64,000 bases of DNA from the NCBI GenBank assembly GCA_037447655.1, contig JBBHKE010003455.1, forward strand, positions 599,550 to 663,549. The letters run 5' to 3'. Source of the stretch: Zygnema cylindricum (taxonomy: Eukaryota > Streptophyta > Zygnematophyceae > Zygnematales > Zygnemataceae). A program made the position numbers and the translations under genes. Under the pieces are notes generated by a model. The model ran no database searches. It was not told the origin of the DNA and saw only the letters and a program-made list of their open reading frames with translations. Below, in pieces: positions 35,640 through 49,482 of the stretch (position 1 is its first letter; every line of letters starts with the position of its first letter).

Positions 35640-37595
35640 ATGGATGAAGGAAAGTCTGTGGATCCCTTCAAATATACGAAGTCAGTAAAAATCAGATTTG
35701 AGTCAGAAAATTCCGATGACTTTGAGCTTCCTAACTATCCAGGTTTTAGAGAAGATGACATTCTTGCAGGTACAAATCAGACCAAAAAGGACTCGGCTGT
35801 GGAAACTCCAGTGACAACTCTACCCGAAGCGGAAGACGTGGTGGAAATTGATTTGGAATCAAAGGATAGGGGAGAAGCCGAGTTTGTTCGAAAGAATCCA
35901 CGAGAACCATCTATTCCGACCTCAGATTTTGATGGGGGGAGGAGAAGTAGCAAAAGACTACAAGAAAAACATGTTAATAAAAAGGTAACTAAACTATCTC
36001 ATCAAGATGAACCTCAAACTTATGGAGAGGCGATGACTTGTCCAGAAAGGAATCGGTGGAAGACAGCCATCAATGAGGAGATGGCCTCAATCATGGCAGC
36101 CGATACTTGGGAGCTGGTGGATTGTCCACCTAACCAAAAACCAATCGGTTGTAAGTGGGTTTTCAAATTAAAACTGAACCCAGATAACACAATCGAGCGC
36201 TACAAGGCCAGATTAGTGGCAAAGGGATTTACACAAAAAGAGGGAATTGACTACGAGGAAACCTTTGCCCCGGTGGTCAGATTTCCTTCCGTCCGCATAC
36301 TTCTCAGTTTAGCAGCAGCGGAAGACAAGGAAGTGCACCAGATGGACATCAAGACAACCTTTTTGCATGGAGAATTGGAAGAGGAGATCTTCATGCGACA
36401 ACCCGAAGGTTTTGTGGAGGAAGGAGAGGAGAGTAAGGTATGCCGGCTGATTAAATCTCTTTATGGCTTGAAACAAGCGCCTCGACAATGGAATAAGAAG
36501 CTTGATGAGTTTCTTACCGGTCTGGGATATATTCGGATCAGCTCAGATCACTCAATCTATGTTTTCGAAGATGAGGAAGGTTTTATATTTATTGCAATTT
36601 ATGTTGATGATTTGCTTATTTTAAGTAAATCAATGGAAAAAATTAATAAACTGAAAACCGATCTTAAAGGGAGATTTGAAATGAAAGATATGGGAGAAGC
36701 AAAATATATTTTGGGAATTCAAGTAGAGAGAGACCGAAAAAGGAAAATTATAAGACTGACTCAAAAGGAAGCAATAGGGAACATGCTTGAAAAATTTCAA
36801 ATGGATAAAACTAATAGTTGTACAACTCCAATGGAGTTGAAGAAGGGAAGTGAGGGGAGTGAAGAAGAAAGAGTAATAGTCTTAGACGAGGAATTATCTC
36901 CTGATGAACAGAAGTTCATGCAGACTATTCCTTACAGGCAAGTAGTGGGAAGTCTAATCTATTTTATGAATTGTACCCGGCCGGATTTAGCTGCAGCTGT
37001 AGGAGTGCTGAGTAGAAGTCTAAATGCTCCCACTAAGAAGGATTGGGAGGCAGCTAAGAGAGTCCTTAGATATTTGATAGGAACTAGGGATCTATGGTTG
37101 CATTTGGGTGGGGAGAATACTGACATCACTACTTGGAGTGATGCCAGTTATGGTGATGCTCCGATGAGGAGATGCACTTCTGGATATGTATTATATGTGG
37201 GTGATGGGGCTTGCTGTTGGAGTAGCAAACAGCAAAAGGTTATTGCTCAGTCCACCATGGAGGCTGAGTATATGGCCTCTTGCTCTGCTGTAAAAGAATT
37301 GATGTGGGTCAAGTCTTTGCTTGGTGAGCTTGGTCACCTTAAGAGTGGTGTGCAGAAAATATTTTGTGATAATCAGGCAGCAATCGCTATTTTTGCCAAT
37401 CCTAAACATCATTTTAAAGCCAAACACATGGACATCAGACTCAGCTTTGTTAGAGAGAAAGTAGAAAAAAAAATAATCAGTTTAGAGTACAGACCAGATA
37501 GTGAGATGGTAGCAGATATGATGACCAAACCTGTGCCTTCCCCTAAGCTAATTTTCTGCAGGGAGAAGTGTGGTCTGAAATTAAAGATTGACTAG
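35640..37595 (+). CDS. Copia reverse transcriptase and RNase H, open
   Basis: An open frame of 651 codons is the C-terminal part of pol; its ATG is simply the first after the frameshift. It holds the copia RT entry motif (WVFKLKLNPDNTIERYKARL), the catalytic YVDD at 36600-36611, and RNase H with SDASYGDAP and DNQAAIAI. It ends MTKPVPSPKLIFCREKCGL. All RNase H acidic residues expected by position appear present. The frame ends 13 bases before the 3' LTR. Confidence 0.92.
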   Translation: MDEGKSVDPFKYTKSVKIRFESENSDDFELPNYPGFREDDILAGTNQTKKDSAVETPVTTLPEAEDVVEIDLESKDRGEAEFVRKNPREPSIPTSDFDGGRRSSKRLQEKHVNKKVTKLSHQDEPQTYGEAMTCPERNRWKTAINEEMASIMAADTWELVDCPPNQKPIGCKWVFKLKLNPDNTIERYKARLVAKGFTQKEGIDYEETFAPVVRFPSVRILLSLAAAEDKEVHQMDIKTTFLHGELEEEIFMRQPEGFVEEGEESKVCRLIKSLYGLKQAPRQWNKKLDEFLTGLGYIRISSDHSIYVFEDEEGFIFIAIYVDDLLILSKSMEKINKLKTDLKGRFEMKDMGEAKYILGIQVERDRKRKIIRLTQKEAIGNMLEKFQMDKTNSCTTPMELKKGSEGSEEERVIVLDEELSPDEQKFMQTIPYRQVVGSLIYFMNCTRPDLAAAVGVLSRSLNAPTKKDWEAAKRVLRYLIGTRDLWLHLGGENTDITTWSDASYGDAPMRRCTSGYVLYVGDGACCWSSKQQKVIAQSTMEAEYMASCSAVKELMWVKSLLGELGHLKSGVQKIFCDNQAAIAIFANPKHHFKAKHMDIRLSFVREKVEKKIISLEYRPDSEMVADMMTKPVPSPKLIFCREKCGLKLKID

Positions 37596-37608
37596 AAAAT
37601 AAGGGGAG
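37596..37608 (+). promoter_or_regulatory. Polypurine tract of the copia element
   Basis: AAAATAAGGGGAG directly precedes the 3' LTR and would prime plus-strand synthesis. Confidence 0.8.
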
Positions 37609-38654
37609 TGTAGAAACTAATGGTTTTAAAGTATTTTCTAGGTCTGAATAGAAATAAAGAATCCGAGGCAGTCTACCTCTAACTTCTCTCTCCAACTCTC
37701 AAACTTGTCGCAGTCACTGAGAAATTGGAGAGGAAGCTAGAGCCATGGCTACCTAGGCTATCCTGAGGATTACGGGAAATTTATACTAGTTAAGGGATTA
37801 TCTACTAAAAAGTATATGCCGGCCACAGGATTTGATCCTGGTACCTGCCGGCCGAGAACCAAAAATAGCCGGTAGCCTTAGCCGTTAAGTCTAGCAGTAG
37901 TGTTACGTGTTATATAGTACGAAATTTATTTAAACATTAATACGTAGGTTAAATCATTTAACTGTAACTGTTTACGGTATACATAGATTCGGTAAGGTAT
38001 AAGTACGGAATACGGTACATGCACGAAATCAATACCGCGCATTTATTTCGTAAGTGAAACGAATACCGCGCATGTATTTATTACGGCTACGATTAAATTA
38101 GACTCTAATCGGACGACCGGAATTAGCGCCGAGATCGCGGAAGAAGATTTCGGCGGTTTGTGGCCATCGCCACATCGGATGACGCGTGGCAAAATTACAT
38201 TGGATCGTGGAAACTCCGGAGATTATGGCACCGAATCCGGATATGACATATGTCGACATTTGGGCCATGTCGTACAATGTTCGTACATAAAGTACACCGG
38301 CAGCTGTACTTTTGCGTACGGAACTGTATTCTGATTGGTTCCGTACATTAGTAGATAGAGTCTGTGAGAGAGATAGGACTTAGAAAAATTAGGAGATAGG
38401 ACCCTCTCTCCAGAGAGCTTCTGTACAAAAGGTCAACTTTGACCCTCCATAACTTACTGCTCAGGGGAGCAAATTCAGAGATTCTTTTTGCTATCGACTC
38501 AGGGGAGTCTTGCCTTCACAAGGGTGCAGGTGGTCAGAGTTTTTGTCTGCCAGGGTGGCAGTTATTTTTGCTGAAACACAAAGGGGTCAGGATTATCCTA
38601 GAGGCTTCTTGGAAGCTGTCCACTCTGAGGACTTATAGAGGTCTCAGAGTTTCA
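37609..38654 (+). repeat. 3' LTR of the copia element
   Basis: 1046 bp, TG...CA ends, followed by the target duplication AGTGC (38655-38659). About 98% identical to the 5' LTR by eye. Confidence 0.9.
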
Positions 38655-38772
38655 AGTGCCATCTCCCTTGGCAAGGGCACGGGAATCTCTCGTAAATTCT
38701 CACGACGCCGACGTCGGTACTCAAAAAGACGAGGTTACGGACGAACAATTTACGGAAGGGGATGAATATTAA

Positions 38773-39219
38773 GCCCTTGCTAATGCCTAAGCATTCCCCA
38801 TATATGCATTTTTAGTGGATTTTGGAGCGTAGGAGAGGCAAAGTTTTGTATTTTTTGTTGCTTTGGCTTGTCTTACCTGTTCTAAAAATGAAAGGAGTGT
38901 AAGGATTTATGAGATAGGAGTTATCATACAATATTATAGGGGTAATATGTCGAATAGTGTGTCTCTTACTACCCTGTCATTGTTTTTGCAATTTTTTTGT
39001 TTACTTCATTGTGAAGTAAGTATGCCAAAACGATGTATAACACATCTATTTTATGAAACGTGATTTTCTTTTTGCAATATATGAGTATCTGTAAGACCTA
39101 TGGTTCGTCATGCTCAATGTGTTATTTTGTGTTTGTCATTCACATATGCAAAACATGATGTTGTAATGGGTGAAGGGATTCTTAGTTTTTAGCTTTGATA
39201 CACAAACATGTTGTTTTTG
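38773..39219. other. 3' flank of the pogo-like transposase, no gene
   Basis: AT-rich; no MITE ends or coding signals recognised. Probably 3' UTR and internal non-coding part of the pogo-like element. Confidence 0.4.
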
Positions 39220-39760
39220 ACGTTATTGATATTAGGCGACGAGCGCGCCTCATCGCTGGTCGTTGTCGCACCAGTGACATGGACTGTTTCATTGTGATTT
39301 CATCAGCGTTGATAGTTTCTCATTGCCTATGGGATTTTCAGCGATGGCATTGCCTCATAGCCGAAGCATTTTTCAGCGATGCCACAACGTCCATAGTGTT
39401 TTTTGATTAGACGACGATATTGCCTTATTGCTGTATATTTATAGGCAATAAAAGGGTTATTTACTGTTCAGCGACGACACACTTACGTCGTCGGTTAGTC
39501 CATTAAGTCAGTTGTTTAGTCAGCTGTAACATGAATTATAACTGGTTTATAATCCAGCGACGAAAATGCCTCGTCGCCGGTGGGTCATCATCAATGACAA
39601 AATAAAAAAATCATCATTCCATTGGTGTGTAATCCAGCGACGAAAATGCCTCGTGGTGGGTCATCATCCATGACATAATAAAAAAAACATCATAATTCCA
39701 TTGCTGTAAAATCCAGCGACGAAAATGCCTCGTCGCCGTTGGGTCATCATCCATGAAAAA
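39220..39760. repeat. Subterminal repeats, right side of pogo-like element
   Basis: CAGCGACGAAAATGCCTCGT occurs three times (about 39553, 39632, 39714), each followed by GGGTCATCATC. Looser GCGACGA/TCGTCGC pairs run from 39236. The units mirror the CGTCGCTGA words at 30140-30365. Confidence 0.6.
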
Positions 39761-40984
39761 AGAAAAAAAAATCAACATTCAATAGCATACGGAAACATGT
39801 ACACGACAAAATCATTTGGTAGAAAAAAGAAGACAGTCATATATCAGTAAAATAAAGAGTAAAAACATCCCCAGTGAAGTATCATTGGCTTAAAAATATT
39901 TCGCATAAAAACAATTACATTATAATCATTTAGTACTTATGACAGAAAGAAACAATTATGGCTCCAAAATTTCATTATTGTACACACTCTGAAACTGAAT
40001 GAAGGCCATGAACTTTTCAAAATTTCTACACCTTTCCACTTTCTTTTTAATCTTCTATCTATTCTCTCCTTTGAATTCCATTTTTATAAAAAGCATTTCA
40101 CTAATTCCATTTTTATACAAATCATTTCACTATCCTCTTGTATGGCAGGAAAATACAAAGTCGAATGTGATATGCAGTCGAAAATATCTAAACTACTTTG
40201 GCCCCAACCTGAAAAAAAAATAAGAGGATTTATATTCAATTGTCGATCCGTTAAAAGGTCTAAGGGTTTTTTTTATGGTTTTTAGGGTTTTGCCAAGTTT
40301 TTTATTATATCGTACTTTAATCGGGAAGAAAATTTGTTCCACGTTTTTTAATCTATTTTTATTATTTGGCTGAAAATCCCTTTTTAAAGACATGAAACAA
40401 AAAGTAAACAAATACACATTTCTATGTTTTTCTATCGATTAAAAATAACGAACTTGACAAGCAAACATGTTACAAAACTGGTTATTCTTATAAAAATCTA
40501 ACACAAAAGATAACAAACGAATATATATTTCCCTTTTAAATACTCTGAACATTTCTCTCAACACCCTCACCATTGACATTTATTAGCGTTAATAAAATGA
40601 AGCTTAAATCAAATGATCGACGGAAAAGGTGAAAGGAGGGAAATAAAAGCAAAACCATAAAAGGACAAAAATATGAGTTACCTTGAAATAATCATTCATA
40701 GAACAAAAATGATAATAAATATTATGAAGGACATAACCGCCCCCTAAAAAACCGACAGCAAAGTGAAAGGATTAGAAGACATGAGCTATCGTAAGTTTCC
40801 ACAAATTATGTTTGGATGTTTGGATAGAAAATAGCATTTGCCACGTCACATGCAACCACCAGTAAGAGAGTATGCTCTTGCCTCGTCACCAATGGTAGAG
40901 TTGGCCGGTAGCAAAATGTTTGCCATTTCTTACAACAAAACCCTAAAAAAGTAAGCACCCTAAAAAAGTAACCAGACAGTAGGA
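39761..40984. other. No gene seen
   Basis: A/T-rich sequence with A and T runs. ORFs are short and unrecognisable. Confidence 0.45.
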
Positions 40985-41083
40985 AAACGATGACGTGGGC
41001 GACGTGTAATCCATGGAGGTGAAAGAGAAAGCGAGCGATGACGTGGGCGACGTGCAATCCATAGAGGTGAAAGAGAAAGCAAA
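40985..41083. repeat. Tandem duplication of 48 bp
   Basis: Two copies of GATGACGTGGGCGACGTG... GGTGAAAGAGAAAGC differ at two positions. It gives the short ORF from 41013 an apparent internal protein repeat; I do not call that ORF a gene. Confidence 0.8.
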
Positions 41084-41569
41084 AATCTCACAGATCCCTG
41101 TTGAAAAAATGGAGAGATTTTCAGGATGGCGGCGCAGTCGTCGGATTCCACACGGAAAAAAAAAGAGAGCGACAGTGATTGGACAAAGAAAGCGTGACTG
41201 GGATTGGTCCAAGAAGATTATATTTTGTGAGGTCTGTCCACATTTGGCGTTACCTCAAGACATATATCACCCACATCAAATGCTTTATATTTATTTTATT
41301 TTTGTCGATATGTTTACTCTATTTGATGTGCCATTTTTATAAAAAACCCATATTACAGTTAAAATTGACTCCTTTCAAGGGTCACTTTAAAAAATTTGGT
41401 TTTTTTAGAATTAATATTTACTTTAAAATAGACGCGGTCCTATATTATGATACATTTGTGATGAAATTGGTGCAAAGTTACCTATTCTAACTAAATACAC
41501 GGAACGTTGAACAACAATTACAAAGTTATTATGGATTTAAAGACAAACACGTATTGACGCCGTTGTACT
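41084..41569. other. No gene seen
   Basis: AT-rich; the frame begun at 41013 continues to 41342 with a hydrophobic end, but there is no supporting homology. Confidence 0.35.
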
Positions 41570-41589
41570 ATAGACTTCTAACATGTAAA

Positions 41590-41944
41590 TTAAGTTAAAT
41601 GTTCACACTAACGATGATGTTGTCGACGGACGAGAGTTATGCGAACCGTTTATTTTCAATGTGATTGAGTCTTTTTGTTTATTGCGACTCCACATGCGAT
41701 CGCGATTCTATTAAATCGGTATTTGTACCTTTTTAAATATAAAAGTACAATATTGCACGGTCAGGCGTCGTCCATACTCCACACTATTTAAAGCGAACTT
41801 ATATTAGATGTATTAACACTAATTAAACCTTACCTTAAATAGTATAATGAAAAATTTAGAATCATTTACTCTATTTAACGTGATAGAGTCAAAATTTAGG
41901 GCGACCGAATTAACGTTATTTACTCTAATTACGATTCGCGGTGT
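41590..41944. mobile_element. Dispersed repeat ending in a Tc1/mariner-like terminus; empty site for two hAT-like MITEs
   Basis: Collinear with 690-2006 but without the two insertions found there: around 41693-41740 it runs GATTCTATTAAATC and TACCTTTTTAAATATAAAAG where the other copy is interrupted. It ends ATTACGATTCGCGGTG then TA. Confidence 0.65.
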
Positions 41945-43337
41945 ACATGTTGTCGTCTTGTGTGTTTCGACCCACGGCCACGACAAAAAACCTCATCTTC
42001 AAACTTTTTTTTAGAACACATCAGCGATGTGTTTTAAAACAATGTATTTTTGATAAACAAATAAAAACAAAAATTCGCACGTGCCGTAATTTTCAAAAAA
42101 TTTCAAACGATTTTCAAAGACAAGGAAAAGTACAAAATTCACTATGTTCTGTCCATTTGCGTCCATCAAAGTACACAATTTGTTATGTTTTGTCAGGTTG
42201 TGATTAGTGCAGAATTTTCTGTTTCAAAGGTCTGATAATTTCGACGCCATTTCACGAAAAGTTGAGAAATATTTGAAGCCGCCTCATCAACTTGCACTCG
42301 CAACCTCTCACACTTTCAAACTTTACCACCCCTTCAAACTTCACTATTTCACATTCTTTCACATGGCGGCTCTAGTAAAGCAGTGGGAAGCGATAAAAAA
42401 CAGTCAAAGGGACGTTTTTTGACCACCGCCAAAGGTATTCGAGCATTTTTTCTGCCTTAAAAAATATACAATTATTGTTGTTATGTTGTTCATCTCAGAG
42501 AATAACGGCTAGTAAGTCTTTTTTTTTAGATTGTTTCATCCAAAAATCTTACCTCTTTTTTACAAGGCTAGAATAACCAAAAATAAATAAATCATTGCGC
42601 TTAAAATTGGTTTTATTATGTCACACTCAATCTACAGTACAAATCGTCTACACTAAAATCAACTTTACAACTAAAAACAACCATATCATTTAAACCTTGG
42701 CAGACTATCTTAACATTTTAAGGTTTCAACACTTATTGTTTAATCACTTTTTTGTCGCGGAAAGGAAGCGGAAACGACACTTCTTTAGCGATGGACATTC
42801 TCCATGGGCAGAAGTGTTGAAAGGCTGGACGTCTGCAAATTGTCATGCACGGTTATGCGACGTCTAAAGCAATATTTAACAATTTGTTGGGTCATCATTG
42901 ATTGTACACTGTTGACAGGCGTCACGGGCGTTGTCGACGTATATAATCCTCATACCTTTAAGTGACAACTTTGTTTGGTACACATAAGGAAACCTGAAAT
43001 TCGGGTCCGTCGGATCTACGTTAATATAAAAAGTAATTTAGCTAAGTTACAACTACATGGCGACATACCTTTAGGTGTTTTAGCCACCCACGAAAAAAAT
43101 TATTGCAAAAGGACACACTATTAGGGTGAAATAAAGTGAGGTTGTTTACCAAAATTCGGCCCTCTCCGTACCATGTCGTACTGTTTATTTTGTTTTTATG
43201 GGCGAACAACATTACAAAGAATCTTTCCAATATTCTTTAGGTTTTTGGGAGGTAATAATGACCGTTAGATATTTTATTGTTCAAAATCCAACCGAAAACA
43301 CATAAGTTATCTTGTAATGCACGCAAAAAAACAGTAA
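41945..43337. other. Decayed repeats, no gene
   Basis: Contains the imperfect palindrome ACACATCAGCGATGTGT (about 42016-42033) and CGTCTGCAAATTGTCATGC/GTCGACGT-like words as in family B. ORFs are short. Confidence 0.4.
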
Positions 43338-44252
43338 GGGTATGTCCCCATGTGTTAAAGTATTGCAAAAAAATCAATTCTTTAAAAGTATAACAAACGT
43401 CAAGTCGATACTTTGAATGTACTTCATGTATGTCGTCATGTGAACGGATTCTGACATTTTCATTTTTTTTGACCCCCGGGCAAGAGAATCTAGCCCGTCA
43501 AAAAACTTCATCAGAAATCGCATCGCGGCTGGATTTCAAGGAAAGTACCACCCAAACAACAAATGAAAAACGGTCCACGCACGCGCCACACGAGTGTGAA
43601 AATTTTAGGACGAAGGAGAGCACTCGGTATTCTTCTCCCTGCCCGTCATGTGCATGTATGGAAAAGACGAGCATGTACGGAAAAAAAATTGAAAGGTCTT
43701 TGATCTCCACTTTCATTCATGGGTCCTTTGCAGAAATTTTGCGTCGTCGTCGCCTCTCCCCTCTCCCACTTACACTATCGCTTTTATCTTTCACTTTTTA
43801 GAATGAGGCACAAAAATACTGGTATGAAATGAAAGATATTTGAAAAATAATTCTTTTGACTTCCTTTATGTATATTTTTATGCAAAGTCGAGTGAGAAAA
43901 GTCAAAGAAACGACATGGGATAGCCATGGCGGAAAGTTCTTGAATTTGTGACGTCGACGTTGTCACAAGTGAGCATGGCGTCACAATGTCACAAAACCCT
44001 AAACATCTATAATCACACAAAATTACAAAAGTCGAAACGTTTACAACTGTCGCTGTTTTTGTTGGCGTCAGCGATTTTCGAAAGTTTCGTAGTCGTCTTC
44101 ATTTGTCACAAAATTGTACTTACGTCTACAACCGTCACATGTCAAAGTTCCGATTTCATTTTCGAACATTGGGACGCTCTTCAAAGTAGTACGGAGAACC
44201 TACTAGAGTCCAAAATTCCTTTTTAAAGTACCGACTACATGAGGACATACCC
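43338..44252. mobile_element. Harbinger-like MITE family B, complete, 915 bp
   Basis: Ends GGGTATGTCCCCATGTG and CATGAGGACATACCC, flanked by TAA on both sides (43335-43337, 44253-44255). The interior matches the inverse of 1-545 and 17990-18700 at lower identity. It is the best complete copy of the family in the window and encodes nothing recognisable. Confidence 0.75.
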
Positions 44253-44959
44253 TAAATTATGTAATCCTACGACCAACTTTACAAGCTGTTATATTTTAGA
44301 CGATACTCTATCGCGTAGAGTCTGTAAACCACGTGTTTTAACTGAGTGGCACCACGTAAGCTACGATTTGATATTTAATATCCTCAAAGATTTTTCACAC
44401 ACGACAATCCATATTTTTTTTGTTTTTTTTTTGTTTTTTTGTAAACATCTTTAATGGAGATTTCTCAAGATTTTACAACATTATGGGCGTAAACCTTTGC
44501 CGCCTTTTTTTGCTTTTTCGAATCCACGACGCAATCGCTCAAACCATCTTTAGTATGTGGTAAAGTACAATACTTTACTTTTTGTACTGTCACGCTGGAC
44601 TTAATTGGTACACTAGAAAATATAATATAATATCCATGATGAACGAGCGATGACAACCTTCCACGTCATAAAAGTACAAGCACATGTGCCTTCCCATAGG
44701 GTCATCCACTAAAAGCCGCGGGAAAATCTTTTCCGTGGATGGATTGGATTTAGGGCATTAAATTATTAATTATTAAAACATAGAGACAGATTTTTATTTC
44801 AAAAAGTGCGATGGAAAAACCATCAAGGTACAAAGGGTTTCAAAAAAGGGGAAAAAACGTTTAATGCTAAAAAATAACCAAAGGAAACTAAGGTAAAGAA
44901 AACATGTGAAGACACCAAATCTAACTAGAATAACAGCCAAAACCAAGCAAATTTACTAA
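44253..44959. other. Decayed repeat, no gene
   Basis: The stretch GTCTGTAAACCACGTG...GGCACCACGTAAGCTACGAT resembles 27150-27215 and more weakly 57885-57960, so it is another dispersed repeat. No coding signal. Confidence 0.4.
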
Positions 44960-45649
44960 GGGTGGACTTCCATTAGGCGTCCCAGTAATTGTACGGAATA
45001 TTTTACTGAAGGGCGTGCCTTCCATTAGGTCGCGTCTGTAAACCTGCGTGGCTCATTCTGGTTGGTAACACGTAGGTTAATATTCGATGCTTAAAATCTT
45101 GAAAGAATCTTCGAATGCAATGTCAGAACGCAACATCTGTACGAACGGAGGTAATATCTGTACCAGTGGAGATAATATCTGTACAAGCGGAAGTAATTAA
45201 TGACTCGTACAGAGGGCATTAAATGTACTACCCAAAATTTCAAAACGCAACGACAAAAAGGCGGCAGCAAACTTTGATGGTGGGAGCGTGACGGGATAAT
45301 TTCGGCGGATTCCCTGCCACCCTGGCGGAAGGCACATGGCCTTTGCGACGTGTACGCACATACGCGCGCGCTCATCCTGGATTCCTTTTACCTTTTCCAC
45401 GCGGCCTATTTTTACACGTTTTGTATTCGAGAACTGTCCTCACTCTGCACGATCTTAGAAAACTGTAGGGTTGGTGACGTGGCGTCACGGATAAAAAGTG
45501 CAATTGAATCCGACGGTCTTAATTTACGCCTACAACCTTGGACAATTTTCTGTAATGTTGTTTTCGTTGAAAAAAAATCAAACGAACTTGTACGAAACGG
45601 TACGGCCTTCGGTAAAAAACCCCACTTTTTCGCTAATGGAAGTCCACCC
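44960..45649. mobile_element. Harbinger-like MITE family D, 690 bp, TAA TSD
   Basis: Ends GGGTGGACTTCCATTAG and TAATGGAAGTCCACCC with TAA on both sides (44957-44959, 45650-45652). Inverted copy of 24690-25370. Confidence 0.8.
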
Positions 45650-48540
<2,891 letters not shown>

Positions 48541-48554
48541 GTTTACTTTTGCAG

Positions 48555-48599
48555 CTAGCTTGGAGGATTTGTTGCCGCGCCGGAGTTTACAAACCATTG
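48555..48599 (+). CDS. Possible 45-nt exon upstream of the chitin-binding array
   Basis: Follows a TTTTGCAG acceptor and ends ATTG then GTAAGC. Read in the phase required by exon 49360 it gives SLEDLLPRRSLQTI, is free of stops and is 1-1 symmetric like all later exons. Evidence is splice context only; it could be a linker between a signal peptide and the first domain. Confidence 0.4.
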
Positions 48600-48989
48600 G
48601 TAAGCTGAAGTTTCTCTTTTGTTGAAACTATTTTCATGCAAACACATACGTATGAGAAAAGGATAGGGCGTAAATGAGATCTATCTTTATCTTTTAGATC
48701 TTAGAAAAAAAACAATGCTTTACAAAACCTTTATGGTAAATCAACGAAAACTCATGATGAATTCACTGGAGGACTATTGCCGTCCATCCGTTAGTAGGGG
48801 CCTCCGGCAATTTAGAAGAATTGTAACAACATTACTGTAAATTAGTGACGATATCATATCTGTGAACTCACTGAGTTTGGCAGAAGTTCGACTTTTGGTG
48901 AAACTAACACGTTATTTTACTATGTTTTCTATTTTTTTGTAAATTACACCGTGAATCGTTATTAGTGTTCAAGTTTTTTTTTGTCACTT

Positions 48990-49131
48990 TAACCATCTTT
49001 TCTCCATACACGCATGTTGGTTTTTAGATCTGACGGTTGTGATTGAAAGGTAAGATTTTCAGCTTCCGATTGATGGTCTCAAATTGAAAATCGGACAAGA
49101 GTGTACGGAGAAAAGATGTTTCAAGTGGCGA
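48990..49131. mobile_element. Hairpin MITE, diverged copy
   Basis: Shares CATCTTTTCTCC and GGAGAAAAGATG arms with 24020-24166. It is nested in sequence starting CACCGTGAATCGTTATTAG at 48951 and ending AATAGCGATACATG near 49160, i.e. inside a Tc1/mariner-like MITE. Confidence 0.55.
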
Positions 49132-49359
49132 AAATTTTATAAACATTAATAGCGATACATGTAGTTCCCATCCAATAAAAGTTTTTCGCATGCATCAGCT
49201 GGATCTGATCCTGCTTATCGATAATGTCAACATTTTATGTTACAAAATAGGATTTTAATTGTTCACAATGACTATGCGCATTTTTTTAAGTAAATTATAC
49301 CAGAGAGATAATTTGGACGTGGACCAACGCTGTACTTCTAGCGGTTATCCATTTGGCAG

Positions 49360-49482
49360 GTTGCGGAGCAAGCTGGAATGGGACAAAATGCCCTTCTGGC
49401 TATTGCTGTTCAGAAAGTGACACGTGTGGAAAAGATTTGGACTCTTGTGGATATGGCTGCCAGCTCAACTACGGATTCTGTG
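49360..49482 (+). CDS. CBM18 exon a
   Basis: Eight cysteines with CPSGYCC and CGYGCQLNYGFCG. The position normally aromatic after CCS..x is Thr and the one before the next Cys is Ser (CCSESDTCGKDLDSCG), so classical sugar-stacking residues are missing. Closest to exon d. Confidence 0.85.

Larger units (their letters stand above)
32178..38654 (+). mobile_element. Ty1/copia LTR retrotransposon, near full length
   Basis: Structure: 5' LTR 32178-33224, primer-binding site about 33224-33239, gag-protease 33259-34877, integrase 34878-35560, reverse transcriptase-RNase H 35640-37595, polypurine tract 37596-37608, 3' LTR 37609-38654. The order protease-integrase-RT is that of Ty1/copia. The LTRs differ at about 20 sites in 1046 by eye, roughly 2%, so insertion is fairly recent. 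One premature stop and two frameshifts in the integrase part make this copy defective. It is inserted in a pogo-like transposase gene. Confidence 0.93.
30460..38772 (+). pseudogene. Pogo/CENP-B-like DDE transposase, decayed and split by a copia element
   Basis: Fragments in order: about 30460-30900, a helix-turn-helix/CENP-B-like region (MPWVTLLHQELLEDFHRFKK and following, with a frameshift); about 31095-31240, the first catalytic motif (NIDETNLILNMDNGKTLGFR); 31609-31878, the second (FFLDNCGGHN); about 31900-32177 and 38660-38772, an acidic C-terminal tail ending EGDEY then TAA. The copia insertion at 32178-38654 separates the last two pieces, and reading across the target site restores one frame. 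At least three other stops or frameshifts are present, so it cannot be active. Family assignment rests on the DET and LDN..GH motifs of Tc1/mariner-pogo DDE enzymes. A CT-rich tract (31310-31570) lies between the catalytic fragments, probably in an intron. Confidence 0.7.
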
